The notes: a model not told the origin generated them from the sequence alone. A stretch of DNA of 64,000 bases from Diadema setosum (GCA_033980235.1 CM067062.1:7896400-7960399), one strand, 5' to 3'; counted from the stretch's first letter, positions 22,736-36,187 are shown. Program-made: numbers and translations.

Positions 22736-23185
22736 GTGGGAGAATTTGTTTCCTCTTGTGTTTGATAATCTAATGTAATATCTGAATGTGATACAGTTGT
22801 ATTTGCAGGACGTCAGAAGTGCGATACATTCGATTTTACGATGCAGCTTGTGATTTCATATCGATGCAGACATTTTTTTTTCAATTACACTAAATGGCAT
22901 TCTTAAAGTGTTTACTGTAGTCCATACAATATTACAGCTCCCTCTCCGCCTCCCCTCCCCTCTCTCTTATATATGAGGCAGCAATATTATGGATTGACAT
23001 ACATTGCATAATGTTCACCTGAGAAGACGTACCAAAACGTTTAAGAAAAAAAAAATCCCAAACACACTCACTTGTTATTTCAAGAAATAATACATGTAGC
23101 GCTTTTGTGTTAACTGCATGAGGACGTGTGAGCTGGATTGTAAAGATGTTAATGAAAATCTTCATATCCATCTTTCGTTTGATAG

Positions 23186-23263
23186 ATTCAAAGAGTGTGA
23201 CGAAGTGCTATTCGAAAAACGCCGAATGTCCGTCCCAGGGACCCGTGCACCTGAAATGCCGGG
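23186..23263 (+). CDS. SRCR-like 3' exon, receptor gene 2
   Basis: A 78-base, phase 1-1 exon between TTTGATAG and GTGAGT, encoding DSKSVTKCYSK ... CPSQGPVHLKCRG. It completes the SRCR-like domain begun at 22463 and is the exact-length paralogue of gene 1 exon 3929-4006. The next readable exon of gene 2 is 31 kb downstream at 54312, because the intron holds the transposon nest. Confidence 0.75.
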
Positions 23264-23806
23264 GTGAGTAAACCGTATTAAGATCTATCACAATTTTTTT
23301 TCCTTGCTTCTTGTGAAAATGGGTTCGGTATCCGACAGCAGCCCATAAAGTTAGAATGCTTCGGAAAATACTCACGCGTATTGTACATATTTTGATATTG
23401 TCATCAACACATAAAAATAGAATTGAACTTACACATACTCGACATGGCGATTTACTTTTCAAGTACATGTATCACACTTCTCATGAATGCAATTAAGTGT
23501 GGGCTGTGTTCAATGTCTTGTTACATATTTTCATTCAGTAGGCATATGATAGGGATATTGGGCAATGTTTGTTTTGTTTGTGAAATCTACAGTCCGTGGA
23601 ATATAATAATATCGATTCCTTGAAGGATATAAAAACATTAAGGAAAACCTCATTCATTTTCTCTTTTTGGGGGCACCGACTATAAATTAAAAAAAAAATT
23701 ATTTAGGCAGTTTCGCAGTTGAACGTCAAAAGTATGCCTGAAGAACGAGATCATTAGCCTAAAAAGGAAAGCGGAAAATCAATAAATTCTATTTATAAGA
23801 TATATC
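23264..23806. other. Intron of gene 2 before the LINE
   Basis: Nothing recognised; AT-rich intron sequence up to the 3' tail of the LINE. Confidence 0.5.
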
Positions 23807-24304
23807 GAGTTTGAGTTTGAGTTCATTAACAACATATATGAATATGATAACATGATAACATGAAATTCCACAGTGTAAGATACAATGACATGAAATTTTT
23901 ATGAGAATACAATGATTTTGTACAAGGTTCTTACAGCTTTGCAAGCATATATTTTACATAGACTACATCTACCTTACATAAGAATACATGTGTTATAATA
24001 GATTTAGTTTCGTTGTGATACATTTATCACTGTAAAGGCAAAAGAATGAATAAGTATGTAATGTAGACATATATGCATAGACAGAGGTTCTGAAAAAAAA
24101 AATCGAAAGAAAAAAAAAAGTAATAGAAAAACAGAAGATAATGTTGTTAAAGGGGGAACCAAAAGTTAGCACAAGTGCTAGTCGAGAATGGTTCTCCCAT
24201 TATAGCTACATGTATATTTAAGCTGCTGTTTGCAAGGTCTACTCTTTTAAAGTAATTGTACTATAGAAGTACATTGAACTGAACACTGAAATTCCTTGTC
24301 ATCA

Positions 24305-24640
24305 CTAAACTTCTTTTAACAAGTGATTTTTTAGGTTTCTTCGAAATGAAGATCTTGTTCTTTCCTTTTGAACATTTTTGGGCAAACTATTCCAAAACTT
24401 TGATCCGACAAAAGATATAGAAAATGTACCATGTGTCGTTTTACATTTTGGGAATCTAAGCATGGAATGATCTTTGCCTCTAGTCCTGTATGCATGATTC
24501 ATTGGCTCATAATATTGCGTTTCAGAATGTGGTAAATGTCCCTTGTGTAGATCATATACAAAGGTTGACACTTCAAGCTTATGCAGGTCAAAAACATCTA
24601 ACTTTCCTAGACTGGTGAATAATGACCTATATAGAACCTG
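24305..24640 (-). pseudogene. LINE ORF2 C-terminal piece, out of frame
   Basis: Reads SLGKLDVFDLHKLEVSTFVY ... FPKCKTTHGTFSISFVGSKF then WNSLPKNVQKERT..SFRRNLKNHL. The F..RTVR-WNSLP..V-like ending is the usual C-terminus of Jockey/L2-type ORF2 proteins. It is separated from the main frame by a stop (TAG near 24640) and a one-base frame change, so the LINE is not fully intact. Confidence 0.75.
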
Positions 24641-24641
24641 T

Positions 24642-27062
24642 TCTTAAGGGGGAAAATGTAATTGCTCTCACGGCCATTTTTTGCGCTAAAAATATACAAT
24701 TTAAGTGGCTTCTGTAGGTACTTCCCCATACTTCAATTCCATAAAGTATGTGTGATTGTATAAAGGATTTATATAAAAGCATGAGAACATGCCTTGGAAC
24801 AAAGTATCTTAACTTGAAGATTAAGCCAATTTTGCGTCTAATGCATTTGTTGATACATTTAATCTGATCCTTCCACATCAAGGTCTCATCAATTTGGATA
24901 CCTACAAAAGATGCTACATTTACTCTTTCTATAACCGTTTCAGAGACTGTTAACACACCTTTAACTGCAATTGGTTGTCTTGGTCCTTTAATAATCATAT
25001 AATTTGTTTTCTTCAAGTTAATAGTTAATTTATTCACAATACACCATTTCTGTAGCTCATTCAATTTTCCATTTACATCATTCATATCAATTTCTTTTGT
25101 ACCTTTGGGAAACGTATGAAAAATATTTGAATCGTCAGCGAATAGTCTGAACTGAAAATAGTTACATGAGCTAGGTAAGTCATTGATGTATAATAGAAAC
25201 AGTGTGGGTCCTAGCACTGATCCTTGTGGTTCTCCACATGTGATCGTTCTACTACTGGATACTTCATTCTTGTAGCACAATACCTGCGATCGGTTTGAGA
25301 GGTAATTTTGGAACCACTGCAACACAATGCCTCTTATGCCATAATATTCTAATTTCGCTGAAAGGATGCGATGATTGATTGTGTCAAACGCCTTTTTGAA
25401 ATCTATAAATATACCAAGGGTTATTTCACCTTTATCATTTGAATGTATTAATGTATTAACCAAATTGATTAATGATAATTTTGTACTGTATTTCTTACGA
25501 AATCCGTACTGGTGTCTGTACAAAATTTTAGTGGACTCTAAAAAGTCCATTAGACGACCATTGATTAATTTCTCAAAAATTTTTGCAATTACTGGTAGAA
25601 CCGAAATAGGTCTGTAATTACCTGGGTCATCTTTCGAACCTTTCTTGAACAAAGGCGTCACTTTTGCAATCTTAAGTGCATCTGGGAATTTGCCCATTTC
25701 CAATGACAAATTAAAGATATAAGTCAATGGGGAAACAATATATGGCGCTGCGTCCTTGATCAATCTTATTGACAAATTATCATAACCATGAGACTTTGTA
25801 GCATCAAGAGCATATACAATATCCATAATTTCTTCTTCTCTGATAGGTTTCCAAGCCAAAGACTTTGTGTTTCTGGCACCCAAATAATCTTGAAAATAAC
25901 TATTAGGAGGCCCATTTGGTATTTGTTCTGCCAAATTTGACCCAACAGTGACAAAGTAGTTATTGAGTTCTTGGGCTATTTCATTTTCAGAGGATACAAC
26001 TTTATCAATTCCACCTTGATTAATAGTTAACTTTTCTATATCCAAATGCTTATTCTTACCCTTTCTACCAATTAACTCATTAATAGTATCCCAAGTCTTT
26101 GTCATGTCACTTTTATTACGATTAAAAGAATTGCAATAATATAATCTCTTTGCATTTTTAATGACTGTTACCAAAGTGTTTCGATACCTTTTATACTTGT
26201 TTCCGTATTCGTCACTAAAATTTGAAGACCTGTAGTTTTTGTATAAGTTGTGCTTCTCCCTGATGGATTTAAGAATCGCTGATGAGATCCAAGGTTTCTT
26301 TGGGCTGTTCTTTTTCTGGGATACATTATATTCTATTGTAGGTGCATGCTTATCACATATTTTCTCAAACATATCATGAAAAACTTTATAAGCTGTGTTT
26401 ACATTGTCGTATCTAGATACATGTGCCCATTCAGTTTTCCCTAGATCCTCGTGAAATGACTGGGCATTAAATGACTTGTAGGATCGGGCAAATTTCTGCA
26501 CAAAGACATTCGTATTTTTGTTCCCATTTTCAAAAATTACAAAAATTGGAAAATGATCTGACACATCTGTCTCAATGACACCTGAATGAATTGTATGACT
26601 GTACACATTAGTATAAATATGATCAATAATAGACGACGTAGAATCTGTCACCCTTGTGGGTGACGAGATAATCTGTTGCACTCCTGTACTCTCTACCATA
26701 CTCAGATAATCATATACCTTTTGATTATTCGTTTGAGATATATCTATGCTGAAATCACCAAGAAGTACAATGCCTGTTTTTCCAACATTAAGTTCCTCTA
26801 AAACATTAAGCAAGCTATTTCGAAATTGTTCAACATCAGTATTTGGTTTTCTATAAATTATTCCTATCACAGTTTTATCAAAACAATTCTGATTTATCCT
26901 CAACCAGAGACTTTCCGTGTGTTCAACATCATAATTCAGTGTAACATAGTTAAGCATCTTATGAATGTAAGCTCCTACTCCTCCACCCCTCTCCTTTCCC
27001 TGGCGGCAATTGACCTCCAAAACATAATCCTGTAGTGGTAATGTGTTAACATTACATGTACT
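24642..27062 (-). CDS. LINE ORF2, endonuclease (3' part) and reverse transcriptase
   Basis: About 800 codons. Endonuclease end: GGGVGAYIHKML, VLLGDFSIDI (GD-F motif) and DVSDHFPIFVIF (SDH motif). Reverse transcriptase blocks in order: PLFKKGSKDDPGNYRPISVL, EKLINGRLMDFL, HQYGFRKKYSTKLSLINLV, IFIDFKKAFDTINH (first catalytic Asp), PQGSVLGPTLFLLYINDLP, LFADDSNIF (FADD catalytic pair), then the K-x-N-Y thumb region. The reverse transcriptase core looks intact. Residues encoded above 27062 belong to the Polinton end, not to the LINE. Confidence 0.9.
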
Positions 27063-27068
27063 AACGTT

Positions 27069-29062
27069 AGTAGTACATATACGTACCCGTTGGGACCCCA
27101 AAATCCTGCCGATCCTGCAGGATCGGAAGGATTATGAAATATGAATATGGATATGCGATATTCATATAAAACATGAATATGAATATGCAATATTCATATT
27201 CATGTTTTTGAATATCTATGAAAATGAAATAAGAATTCTAGATTGATATTATTGGAATGATTATTTGAATTTGTTTCCGTTATGATGTCACTGATTTTCA
27301 GGGAAATTCCCTTCATTTTCTTTTTCCTTATCGTGTGTAAGTAATCATTCAAAAGATTATATATATATGTGACCCTGCACCTCAAAACAAACAAAAAGTC
27401 GCCAGACATGAATTTTTAGTTAAGACCATATTCTGAAAGAGCAGACTTTAAGCTTTAAAATGATGTATAATTCAAATCAAATGGACTCTCCTAACCTACC
27501 TAAATATTGGAAAGAAAGCACAAACTCAGGAAAAGTGTGAACTGAGAAAAGAGGCTCTGAAATACAGTGTCTATTCAAGCGCTTAATCTTTACCAAACCG
27601 TGCTGGCTGTGCGATGAATGGGACAAAAAAACAGGAAGTAAACCATCAGAGTAACAACAATGAAGGGATTATCAGATTAAACTGAAATTAAGCATGCCTC
27701 ATTAACACAATCTGTCCATAATCAATGCCAACTTTCAAAGCAGTAGCACTATCGCTTCAAAAGTTATTAGAGTTGAAAGTGAAGAGTGTGGACAAGGTTT
27801 TTCAGAAATGAAAAAGGGATTCTAAAGACACAACTAATCACACTATTCTACCAAAAATGTTCGAGATAAACTGCTAAAAAAACACACTTTCCTGCCCGTT
27901 TTAATATACCAAATTTTAGCATAATGTAAAAGAAGACCCGCTCTTTCAGAAAATATGGAAAAGTCAAGTTCGGCTAGGTTGACCCATTTATTTTCAGTCC
28001 TCACACAAAATCAGTGTGTGCGACTTTTTGTTCGTTTTGAGGTGCACGGTCACATATTACAATATGAATTATGCTTTTTTTTTTTCTTCAAAGTTTGAAT
28101 TTTTTTAACCCAAACAGGTATGTTCAAGATTTTGCAAACACATATCGCTTGAAATATAATAAATAATAATATTATAAAAATATTTATGAAAACAGAAAGA
28201 CGAAAATATGAATATTAAAGATCTAATACCTGTCTATCCATAATATTAACGATCTGTGAGGCTGTATACAGGCTCAGAATGTATAGGGGGGGGGGGTAAT
28301 CAGGAAATTAGGTCATTAACACGCATGATGTAACTTCCGTGTTTTTTACTGGCGGTAGATTTGAACATGGCTTAGCTGTGGTGATGGTGAATTATGAAGG
28401 CAGATGAATTCTACAATCTACAACTTAAATGTGTGTTAAGTGTTTATTTTTTGCTGGTACATGTTCAGTTTTGTTTAAATGTGTTTATTTCTATTATGTA
28501 GAAATGAGAGTATAGCTATAAGTTTAGGAGACGTGAAAAAAAAAAACTATATATCCCACAAAGATTAATTTCCCTTGAAACATAGACAATTTATGAATAC
28601 TAAAGTACTAAGTCGCTATTCACCAGTACAATTGTCCGTGGAATAATGACAACTATAGGCGAAAATGGAATATTGTAAAGTTTATGAGAGAGAACGATGA
28701 AAATTTGTATATGAATTAAGACATAATTGACGCAGAACTATGAGTTCTGCAAGTTCAGAATGCATTGTGATATGTGTTTTAGTGAGGCAGAACACTCCGC
28801 ATTAACAAAAATGAAGTCACTTGCACTTCCTCGTTCTCTGGTGACAGTGGATTTGAACCTTATAGATGATTCCATAGGCCCTACGTATTTACGCGTAATC
28901 TTTCATAACATGTAATTACCAATTCACCCGTGTATTCATGTTGGAACTGTATTTATGTGCGCGTGTTTGGTATTGTGTGTGTGTGTGTGTGTGTGTATGT
29001 CCGTGTCCACACCCCTTATAATTACGATAGTTAACTGAAATATGTTACGCCGTATGACGCTT
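27069..29062 (+). repeat. Polinton-like left terminal inverted repeat
   Basis: Matches the reverse complement of 50310-51704 from the outer end through GTTAACTgAAATATgTTACG near 29040-29060. It is longer than its partner only because the 685-bp MITE at 27369-28053 is inserted in it. It contains a GATCCTGC(A/C)GGATC palindrome near 27110, nested ATGAATATGAATAT repeats, and a (GT)n tract at 28972-28998. No coding sequence. Confidence 0.85.
27369..28053. mobile_element. MITE copy B, inserted in the Polinton-like left repeat
   Basis: 685 bases, near-identical to 5767-6440. Ends begin GTGACCCTGCACCTCAAAAC and finish with the complement of GTGACCGTGCACCTCAAAAC. The 4-bp flanks are ATAT (27365-27368) and ATAT (28054-28057). 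The right terminal repeat of the Polinton-like element carries the uninterrupted site (AAAGATTATACATATTAC near 51415), which proves insertion after the Polinton-like element formed. Confidence 0.92.
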
Positions 29063-32042
29063 TAAACTTGGAAAGTGTTGTAGTAACGACAAAGTTGACT
29101 AATGGATTGTGCGAAATGATGCAGCTTGCTGTTTCAATAATAAATACAAATCTTCTTGTTTTCCATGAAATTCGAACAAATAATGAAGGACTTTTGATAT
29201 ATTAGTGAACTGTTCAAAGACACCAAAATATCGATATTAAGTATAATTATCATCAAAAAGATCAGTGATTATGCAGTTTATATTATTTGGCGTATATAAT
29301 TATGTTCTCTCTCTGCAGCGCATATTTCTTGATTGGCAAAATTTTGAATATTGGGTAATATCATCAGAATTATCCTCTCTTTATTTTAACGTTTGAAACT
29401 GATGTAATGAGCAACAACGTTTACATGTTAGACGTTTCCCATATTTACACAGAAACTTTGCGATTGATGTAAACTGTGTTTGTGTGTGCTATATTATATG
29501 GCGGGTTTTAATTTTCAAAACAACGTGTGAGGTATATTGAAAAAAAAAAATCAGTATGTTAATTATATACAAGTATACAACTATTTATTTGATTCGAAAA
29601 AAATGGAATTAGAGAAGATTCATTTTTATACTCCATGAAAAAAGAAATGTATTATAATATTGTTCAATTCGCAATAAAAGGTGCAAACTCCACAATGATC
29701 ACACAAACATAACATGCCATGAACATCCAACAGAGTATAAACAGATACATGAATTATAATCACAAGAAAAGACCAACAGTTTCTTTTCATTTGAAGTATT
29801 TATTTTATTTTGCTACTTTGTATACATAAGATTTCTCTACGCAATACCATTCCAAGATTTCCACAACATAAAACTAAAGACTGCTGATAATACTTGAGAA
29901 TATACAACAATAAAAAACTAATTTGAATTGTAGTCTTAAGCTCAAGTCATACAGTATAAAACTTTAAATTGGACAAATAAAACAGTATCAAATCATGTTA
30001 ACAATGTAAATGTAACACATAACTAAAATATTCTAACATTACCTGAAAAAAATAAACTTACAGAAAATAACAATGCAATGTGCCTCCTACAGAGGGACTG
30101 AATAAAAAAAAAATGAAAAGTTGCACAGTACGAACGATCTGGTCTAAACAAATTTTACATATAAATCGAGATGTTGGTGTAATCTAGAACCACTTCATGA
30201 GAAATGTTGATACGCTGAATCTGGCATTGCGTTATCAAACTAACTGACATATAAATCAGAAGAAAATGACTTATTCGCTTAGTCATTGACGTCTTTCCTT
30301 GTAAAAATTTTAAAGCAAAATAAAACAAACCAAACAATTTCTTTGATACTGAAGCATTGTTTAGGAGAATTTAAATCACGCATGCTCACAATTTAAAACA
30401 CAATAATCTGTATGTTGCTGTTTATTACTTGTATATCAAAATATATGCAGACTTTAACAACCTAAAACAATAACAACAAGTATTGTCCATGTAGGAAAAA
30501 ATTATTTGTGTTTCCCTTTTATCAGTAAAATAAAACTCTTATATGTGTCTTACTTGAAATATCAATAATATAACAGTTTTTTTGTTCTTTTTTGTACAAA
30601 GTTTATTCTGTGTTGTTGTTTTTTTTCTGTTACTCAGTTTTGCAGACACAAAATAACATCGTAGGGGCAAATGCATTAAGACAATAACACTCACATTAAT
30701 TTGTTATTGTAGTGAAATTTTAAAAATGAAATTTACAGGTACAGATCAGGACCAATCGTATTAAGTCAACAGCATATACATTTCTTGAAGCAAAAGTTGT
30801 TGAAATTAGTTTGAAGGTCCCATTCATCATGCAAAAAGTTTGAAATTCGTAGATAAAAGTACACAATATTTGTACATATACAAGTAGTAAACTAAATTCA
30901 CAATTCTAGAAATGGCAGACCATTACTTTAACAAGAGATAAAGATAATTAGTAAAGCAAGTATCATTCGTACGGAGTGTTATCGCTTTTTGTCTTATGAA
31001 ATAAAACCAACATTCATCAATATTTTGTATATTTTGTTACGTTTAATAGTTACACTCGTGCAAATCATTAGATAACTGAAACGAATACTTGCGATATAAC
31101 ATTTGTTATTAAAATCAAACTATTTTTATAACCTATTTAAAACTTGACATTTACACATTCAACTCAGTTATATTTGAAAATTTTAGTCAAAATAAACTGC
31201 AAATACAGCAAACAAAATCATCTTCACATTAAATAATTTTACATAAAACTTATGAATCATAAAAATTTATAACAACTTTCGAAAACCTAAAACGTCACAC
31301 CGTAGGACTATTCTCTTGGCAATTTAAAAATAATTTCATGAGTCAAATACGTTTAACATCTTTGATCGTTACTTTATACTTAATAATTGAAATATTTCAA
31401 AGCAGATACTCCAACACTAAACAGTATAAGTCGATAGAAAAAAAATGCAAAGTACCATTCATAAAGATGTTCATTTATGACTTTTACGAATCAAAAAATG
31501 CTTATTTGACTTTGATTTGACTTCATTATTTATAGTTTTTCATAGCATTTGCTTGCTTTACTCTGCATAATCTTATTTCATTTCTTCCTCGTGTTAATAA
31601 CGTAACTAAGATGAAATTTACCTTTGTTATATTCGGCATTTTGATATAAAGTTACATTATATGTGTCAAAAATTTACCTAGAAAATGCAGCACTCATCAG
31701 TACCATCTTACAATTTTATTAGAGTCTACAAAATCTTATTGATTATTGATTACATAAATATCACATGAATATTGCTGATAAGATACAGTTTCCTTGGTTA
31801 ATCACGGACAATGTCGTATAAGACAATGCACTTTATTAAAAAAAAAACAAAAAAAATGTTCCAAAATAGAATCTAAAGACAAAAAATTATGTGAAAATAC
31901 AGCGAAGAAAATGTTAATTGATATTTGTCGTCATGACGTGAGTGACATTGCTATTTGCACTAACCACAACAAAATGTGATATCACTGTACCTTGGGTACA
32001 AATGTACCTAAAATGGCCAAAACTGGGATAAGTTGTTTATCT
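29063..32042. other. Polinton-like interior without genes
   Basis: Three kilobases of very AT-rich DNA between the left terminal repeat and the 3' end of the polymerase gene. No frame longer than ~60 codons, and no integrase, ATPase, protease or capsid motif seen. It is presumably decayed or replaced cargo space of the element. Confidence 0.55.
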
Positions 32043-33437
32043 TTAGATATCTAGATACGTGGTTGAGACATTATCATCAAGTACTTTTCGTTTGGGGTAA
32101 AAATATGTAAAGGCATTTCTTGCCTGTGAGTAAGTAGAGACACCATTGCCAACTACACGAAAGCCAGTATTCACACCACCAGCAGCCACTCTAGATCGCA
32201 GAACCTTCAGATACACATCTTTCGTTATGTCATTCTGTTTCTTACTGATACCTTTACAACTGAACTTGTCTTTCCCACCGAAGCAATAATACGTTTTACT
32301 ACAAAGTGCCACGATACCATCACCCTCCCGCTCAACTTTGAAGAGTCCCGGAGTGCGCTTATCGTATTTGGCATTTTCTGCTGTATCATTGCGGGGAAAC
32401 CAGTTACATTTGTCCATCTCATACTCTTTTCTCAGGTGTGGTTTAATGAGATCATCAATGGAATTAGCAGAAATGGCCATGTATGCGGAATCTGTATCCA
32501 TCTCACATAGTTGAAAATCGGATGGGTCAATATATTTCACAAGGAAATCGTAATAAAATTCGAGCATACGCAGTTTTGCCAACTGGTACACTGCATGCCC
32601 GATTTGTACCGGAAGATCCACTCTTATCTTCTGTTTAGCCATCTCCACCTCGTAACAGTTTTCTGATATTGGGTTCAAATCTCTGTAGAGGATATTGTTG
32701 ATGTGTTTTTCAGCTTTACGTTCATCGCAAATTTTGACATTCCGATGTTTTAGTTTGTTTGTGATTGTCTTGCCGTAAGACGAGTTACCAATCAGCTTCA
32801 TGGTATCGGCGATAATGCTCTTGGATGGGTCTACATCTCCTGCGCGCCGTGCATTTGACACATTCTCACCAAAACTCTTGAAACAAGGCTTTGGTTCATA
32901 CTCCACAAACTGAGAGATTTTGGTAACTACTAGGCCATGCTGCAGATACCATATGAGCAGGGGAGTAAACAGCAAGATATTCTCACCAAACATACTGCCG
33001 ATGAGACTACGACGAGGAGTCTTCATGATTCCATGCTCCTCTGCGTATGACTTCATCACATCTCCAATATCATCCCTACTGATACTAATATTTTTGAAAA
33101 TGGGGCACATCTCCGAAAAGTACTGTTTGAGATGGTCGGGGACATGGATATCGCATTGGACAAAACCAAACAATGTTCCAGCCGAAATGGCAGATAAAAG
33201 TTGAGGTTGTGTCATGCCATTACGGAACTTTGGGGATGGAAATTTTTTGGAAAGAAATGCGCTTAATTCGGAATCATATTTGCGCAAATTCTTGTATTCA
33301 CACTCCCAGATAGAAATGTATTCATAACCAAGACTTTCTATGTATTGCTGTTTCTTCCGGGTTTTCTTCATTAAATCTTCCATTGATGTCCCTAACGTTT
33401 TGTTGTGTGATTGGCCCTTTGTGAGGTGGCAAGGGTG
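32043..33437 (-). pseudogene. polB: PolB C-terminal half (palm/thumb), Polinton-like element
   Basis: Family B DNA polymerase of the protein-primed/organellar-viral type (DNA_pol_B_2). Visible: SLIGSMFGENILLFTPLL, motif B KLIGNSSYGKT, and motif C CEMDTDSAYMAI with the catalytic DTD. A K-x-Y-like KTYYCF segment follows, and the frame ends at the stop after YLDI. It replicates the element's own DNA. It is out of frame with the upstream half: one base appears to be missing near 33435-33440, just after FEFHGCYFHG. The catalytic residues themselves are intact. Confidence 0.85.
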
Positions 33438-35060
33438 CCGTGAAAATAACAACCATGAAATTCAAAAACTTGATTGGTTGTTGAACAGAACCCATCTACC
33501 GGAAGCTGGAGTGGTCCTAGCTTTTTCTCGGTATGATTCCCAGCGTGACGAATGGGTATACCTCTACAATATCCCTCGTAATCTAACCATTCCTGTGCTA
33601 TGGGGTGTCTGTTTTCTGGCCTAAAATCATTCTCTAATCTCCTCCTAATATAGTGACCAGTGGGCATATGCTGCGTAATGGAATACAGATATAAAGCATT
33701 CGCATCGAAGCCGATTATTTTCTGACAAGGTTTCCCACCGCGAATTTTGGTCACGTGCTTCTCATGGTAACGATGAAATATGATAGATGGTCCCCCTACT
33801 AGGTTGTCACGAAAAGTGTAGTACAAGTCTTTGTCTTTATCCGAAATTAAACTGAAATGGGCATCTGGATTACATTTCATGAGGTATTTCATTGTAAGAC
33901 CGGGTACTGATATGCCGTCTTTGAATAGATCAATAGTCAGACCCTTGTAGAACTCTCGCATTTTCTCAATTGCCTCGATAAATGGTGTAACGTCTAGGTT
34001 ATTATACCATACCAGATAATCTCTAAGACAAGTCATCTTATTTTCTTCCCATACACGCTTGCAATAGTGGTACTGTTCATCCGAAAAGCGGGTGCCCTTA
34101 AGATTGTCTTTAAAAGCCTCGATAGGGGGTAGTTCAGTTAGGTTTAATTTATCGAGTGAATCAACCCAACCGTGGGGAAAGTATCCTTTACTTTCTTCGC
34201 AGTCGTATGCTTTGAGGAATGCTGCGTATGAAAAGCCGGGAGCGAGAATATTTGTTATGTCAAGAAACTGGAGGTTGTTAGTTTTAAGGGCCATATGGTT
34301 ATGATTCCTCTTGATGACATAACTGACAGGGTCCTTTTGCAAGAGGGAAGGATAGAGATATTGTTTGATTGCATTTATATCGTACCTCCCCGAATTAAAT
34401 CCTACTACGGGGAGTTCCGACAGATAGTTCAGAAATTTATCCATCAATTTAGTAAGATGTTTAGGTTCCTTACATTTTTGGTCCCCTGATTCACTGAGGC
34501 GCTTTGTAACTTCGGCCAATTTCTTTTGCAACAAATCAATGACATCAGAGTATGTGGATCTCAGTAAAGAGAAGGAGCGTTGGCTAACCTCTAACAAGTA
34601 TGTGACCATACCATCGATCAGTTTTTGCGGATCTCCATCTGACACGAGGCAAAATGGAGTGGTATAATCAGGGACGTTAGAATTGACACTAACACTCATA
34701 GGAATGTGTCTGGAAGTGTACTGTAATTTACCGGCCGCAACATCTTGGCAACTTTCTATTTTTTCCAAGTATGATTCCATATCAAATGTAGCGAAATATG
34801 GAAAATACTTGCGTTCTTCATCCACCTCAATACCTTCATCTGCTAGGTCTTCCCAGATACTTGGCGAATTATGAAAAGTTGCCCTCCCTTTATTTGGAAA
34901 GATGTACGCGGTTCCCGATGCATCACAAATGGTCTCGTGGCGATGTAGTGACTTTCGCGTTTTCCAAAGCTTGTGACATTTTCTGCACTGGAAACTTTGG
35001 CAGTAGCGTTCAATATCAGTAATGTAGGTAAAATGATTGCCGTAGAGATTTACGTACATA
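33438..35060 (-). pseudogene. polB: PolB middle part (exonuclease and motif A)
   Basis: Begins with a C2H2-like finger (FQCRKCHKLW ... HRHETICD). The 3'-5' exonuclease follows: ATFDMESYLE (Exo I), VGFNSGRYDINAIKQYL (Exo II) and YLVWYNNLDVTPF (Exo III). Motif A is IIGFDANALYLYSI. The final residues FEFHGCYFHG precede a frame break near 33437. The first eight codons of the open frame above 35060 derive from the inserted TA element, not from the polymerase. The upstream half continues at 47608-48502 on the other side of the insertion. Confidence 0.85.
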
Positions 35061-35062
35061 TA

Positions 35063-35594
35063 GTCTGAGAGCTGGCTGCTGGTCAATTTACCCCATCAAG
35101 CCCATAAGGTTTGACCCCTGAGAGTTGCTGGGGCCACCCTCCTCATGAAAAAAAATGCCCGTCAGCCTGGTCCCTGAGGGCGGGTTCGGCCCCCAGGGAC
35201 CCCCCGAAAAGGCCCTCCGGCGGGTGTAATTTACCCCATAGAGCCCATGGACCAAACTTGGCCTATATGAATGTCCTATGGGTGTATATAATCAAAATAT
35301 AAAAACTGACAAAATATCTGGTCGGGAAAGGGGTTGCCAGACCGCTTGTTTGCAGCCATAAAACCTTGTTTTTGGTCAAGGAGTCTGCGCCAAGACTACA
35401 CTGTCCCATAGGCCCTGTGCTGTAGCGTCTCCCAACAGGCTGACGGACAGTGCCAGTTAGTGCATGTAGTAGTCTTGGCGCAGACTCCTTTACGCCCAAC
35501 AAGGGTTTGTGCCTGCAAACTACCCGTTATACCCTGGGACCCAGGGTAGTTTGCATGCACAAATTGACCACACCCACACACACACCCACACACA

Positions 35595-35635
<41 letters not shown>

Positions 35636-35890
35636 TCACACATGACTCTATGTATACTAAGAATACCGTAACACAAAACATGACCAGTGGTTTCTCCATA
35701 CAGCCATGATACCTTGCACATACCTATAATTATTATGTTCATAACTTTTGAATGTTTTACATCGATACTATCAGTGAACCTTCAAGCAGGAACACTGAAG
35801 AGATTTTGAAATTTGTGTGAAATTGTATTCTGTTTTACTGGCCACACAACCTGCTTACCCTTTATTATGTATCCACCATATAAGACAAAT
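35063..35890 (+). repeat. Left inverted repeat of the TA element, with internal hairpin
   Basis: Pairs with 46743-47605. Inside, GTTTGCAGCCATAAAACC ... GGAGTCTGCGCCAAGACTAC (35351-35402) is an imperfect inverted copy of 35468-35520 (GTAGTCTTGGCGCAGACTCC ... GCAAAC). This gives a ~52-bp-arm hairpin with a ~65-base loop. A perfect ACCCTGGGACCCAGGGT palindrome is near 35531 and a (CA)n run at 35569-35635. The phrase AATTTACCCCAT occurs twice (35086 and 35228). Confidence 0.8.
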
Positions 35891-36175
35891 ATATATATAT
35901 ATATATGGGCCGTGACGCGAGAAAAGGGCCCTTAGCCCTGACGCGCACAAACGCCAGAAAACGGCGCGGAAGTTTGACAAAGAAAACGCGCAAATCAAGA
36001 AGAGTACAGTGAGTGTGCAACATGCGTTTTGTGCAAAACGAAAACTGTGATTGCTAAACTTTTGTTAGACGAGCTCGGATCGATTGCTACGTTGGGGTCA
36101 ACTTGTATTGAACCTGTCTTTTTCTGAGGGGACTGCATTTATTCACTGCCTATAGAACGATTTGAGTCGAAAATC

Positions 36176-36187
36176 ATGGATGAAGAG
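36176..36187 (+). CDS. Transposase-like gene, exon 1 (MDEE)
   Basis: ATGGATGAAGAG is followed directly by a consensus donor GTAAGA. It joins in phase 0 to 38649. The start was chosen because the exon 2 frame is open to its acceptor, has no earlier ATG in context, and this is the only nearby ATG-plus-donor in the right phase. The 2.46-kb intron contains a LINE fragment and a foldback repeat. Confidence 0.6.

Noticed and set aside
35396..35742. Cys/Val-repeat and His/Thr-repeat open frames
   Set aside because: Translation of the (CA)n/(GT)n microsatellite in the TA element's inverted repeat; same for 47007-47273 and 50329-50541.
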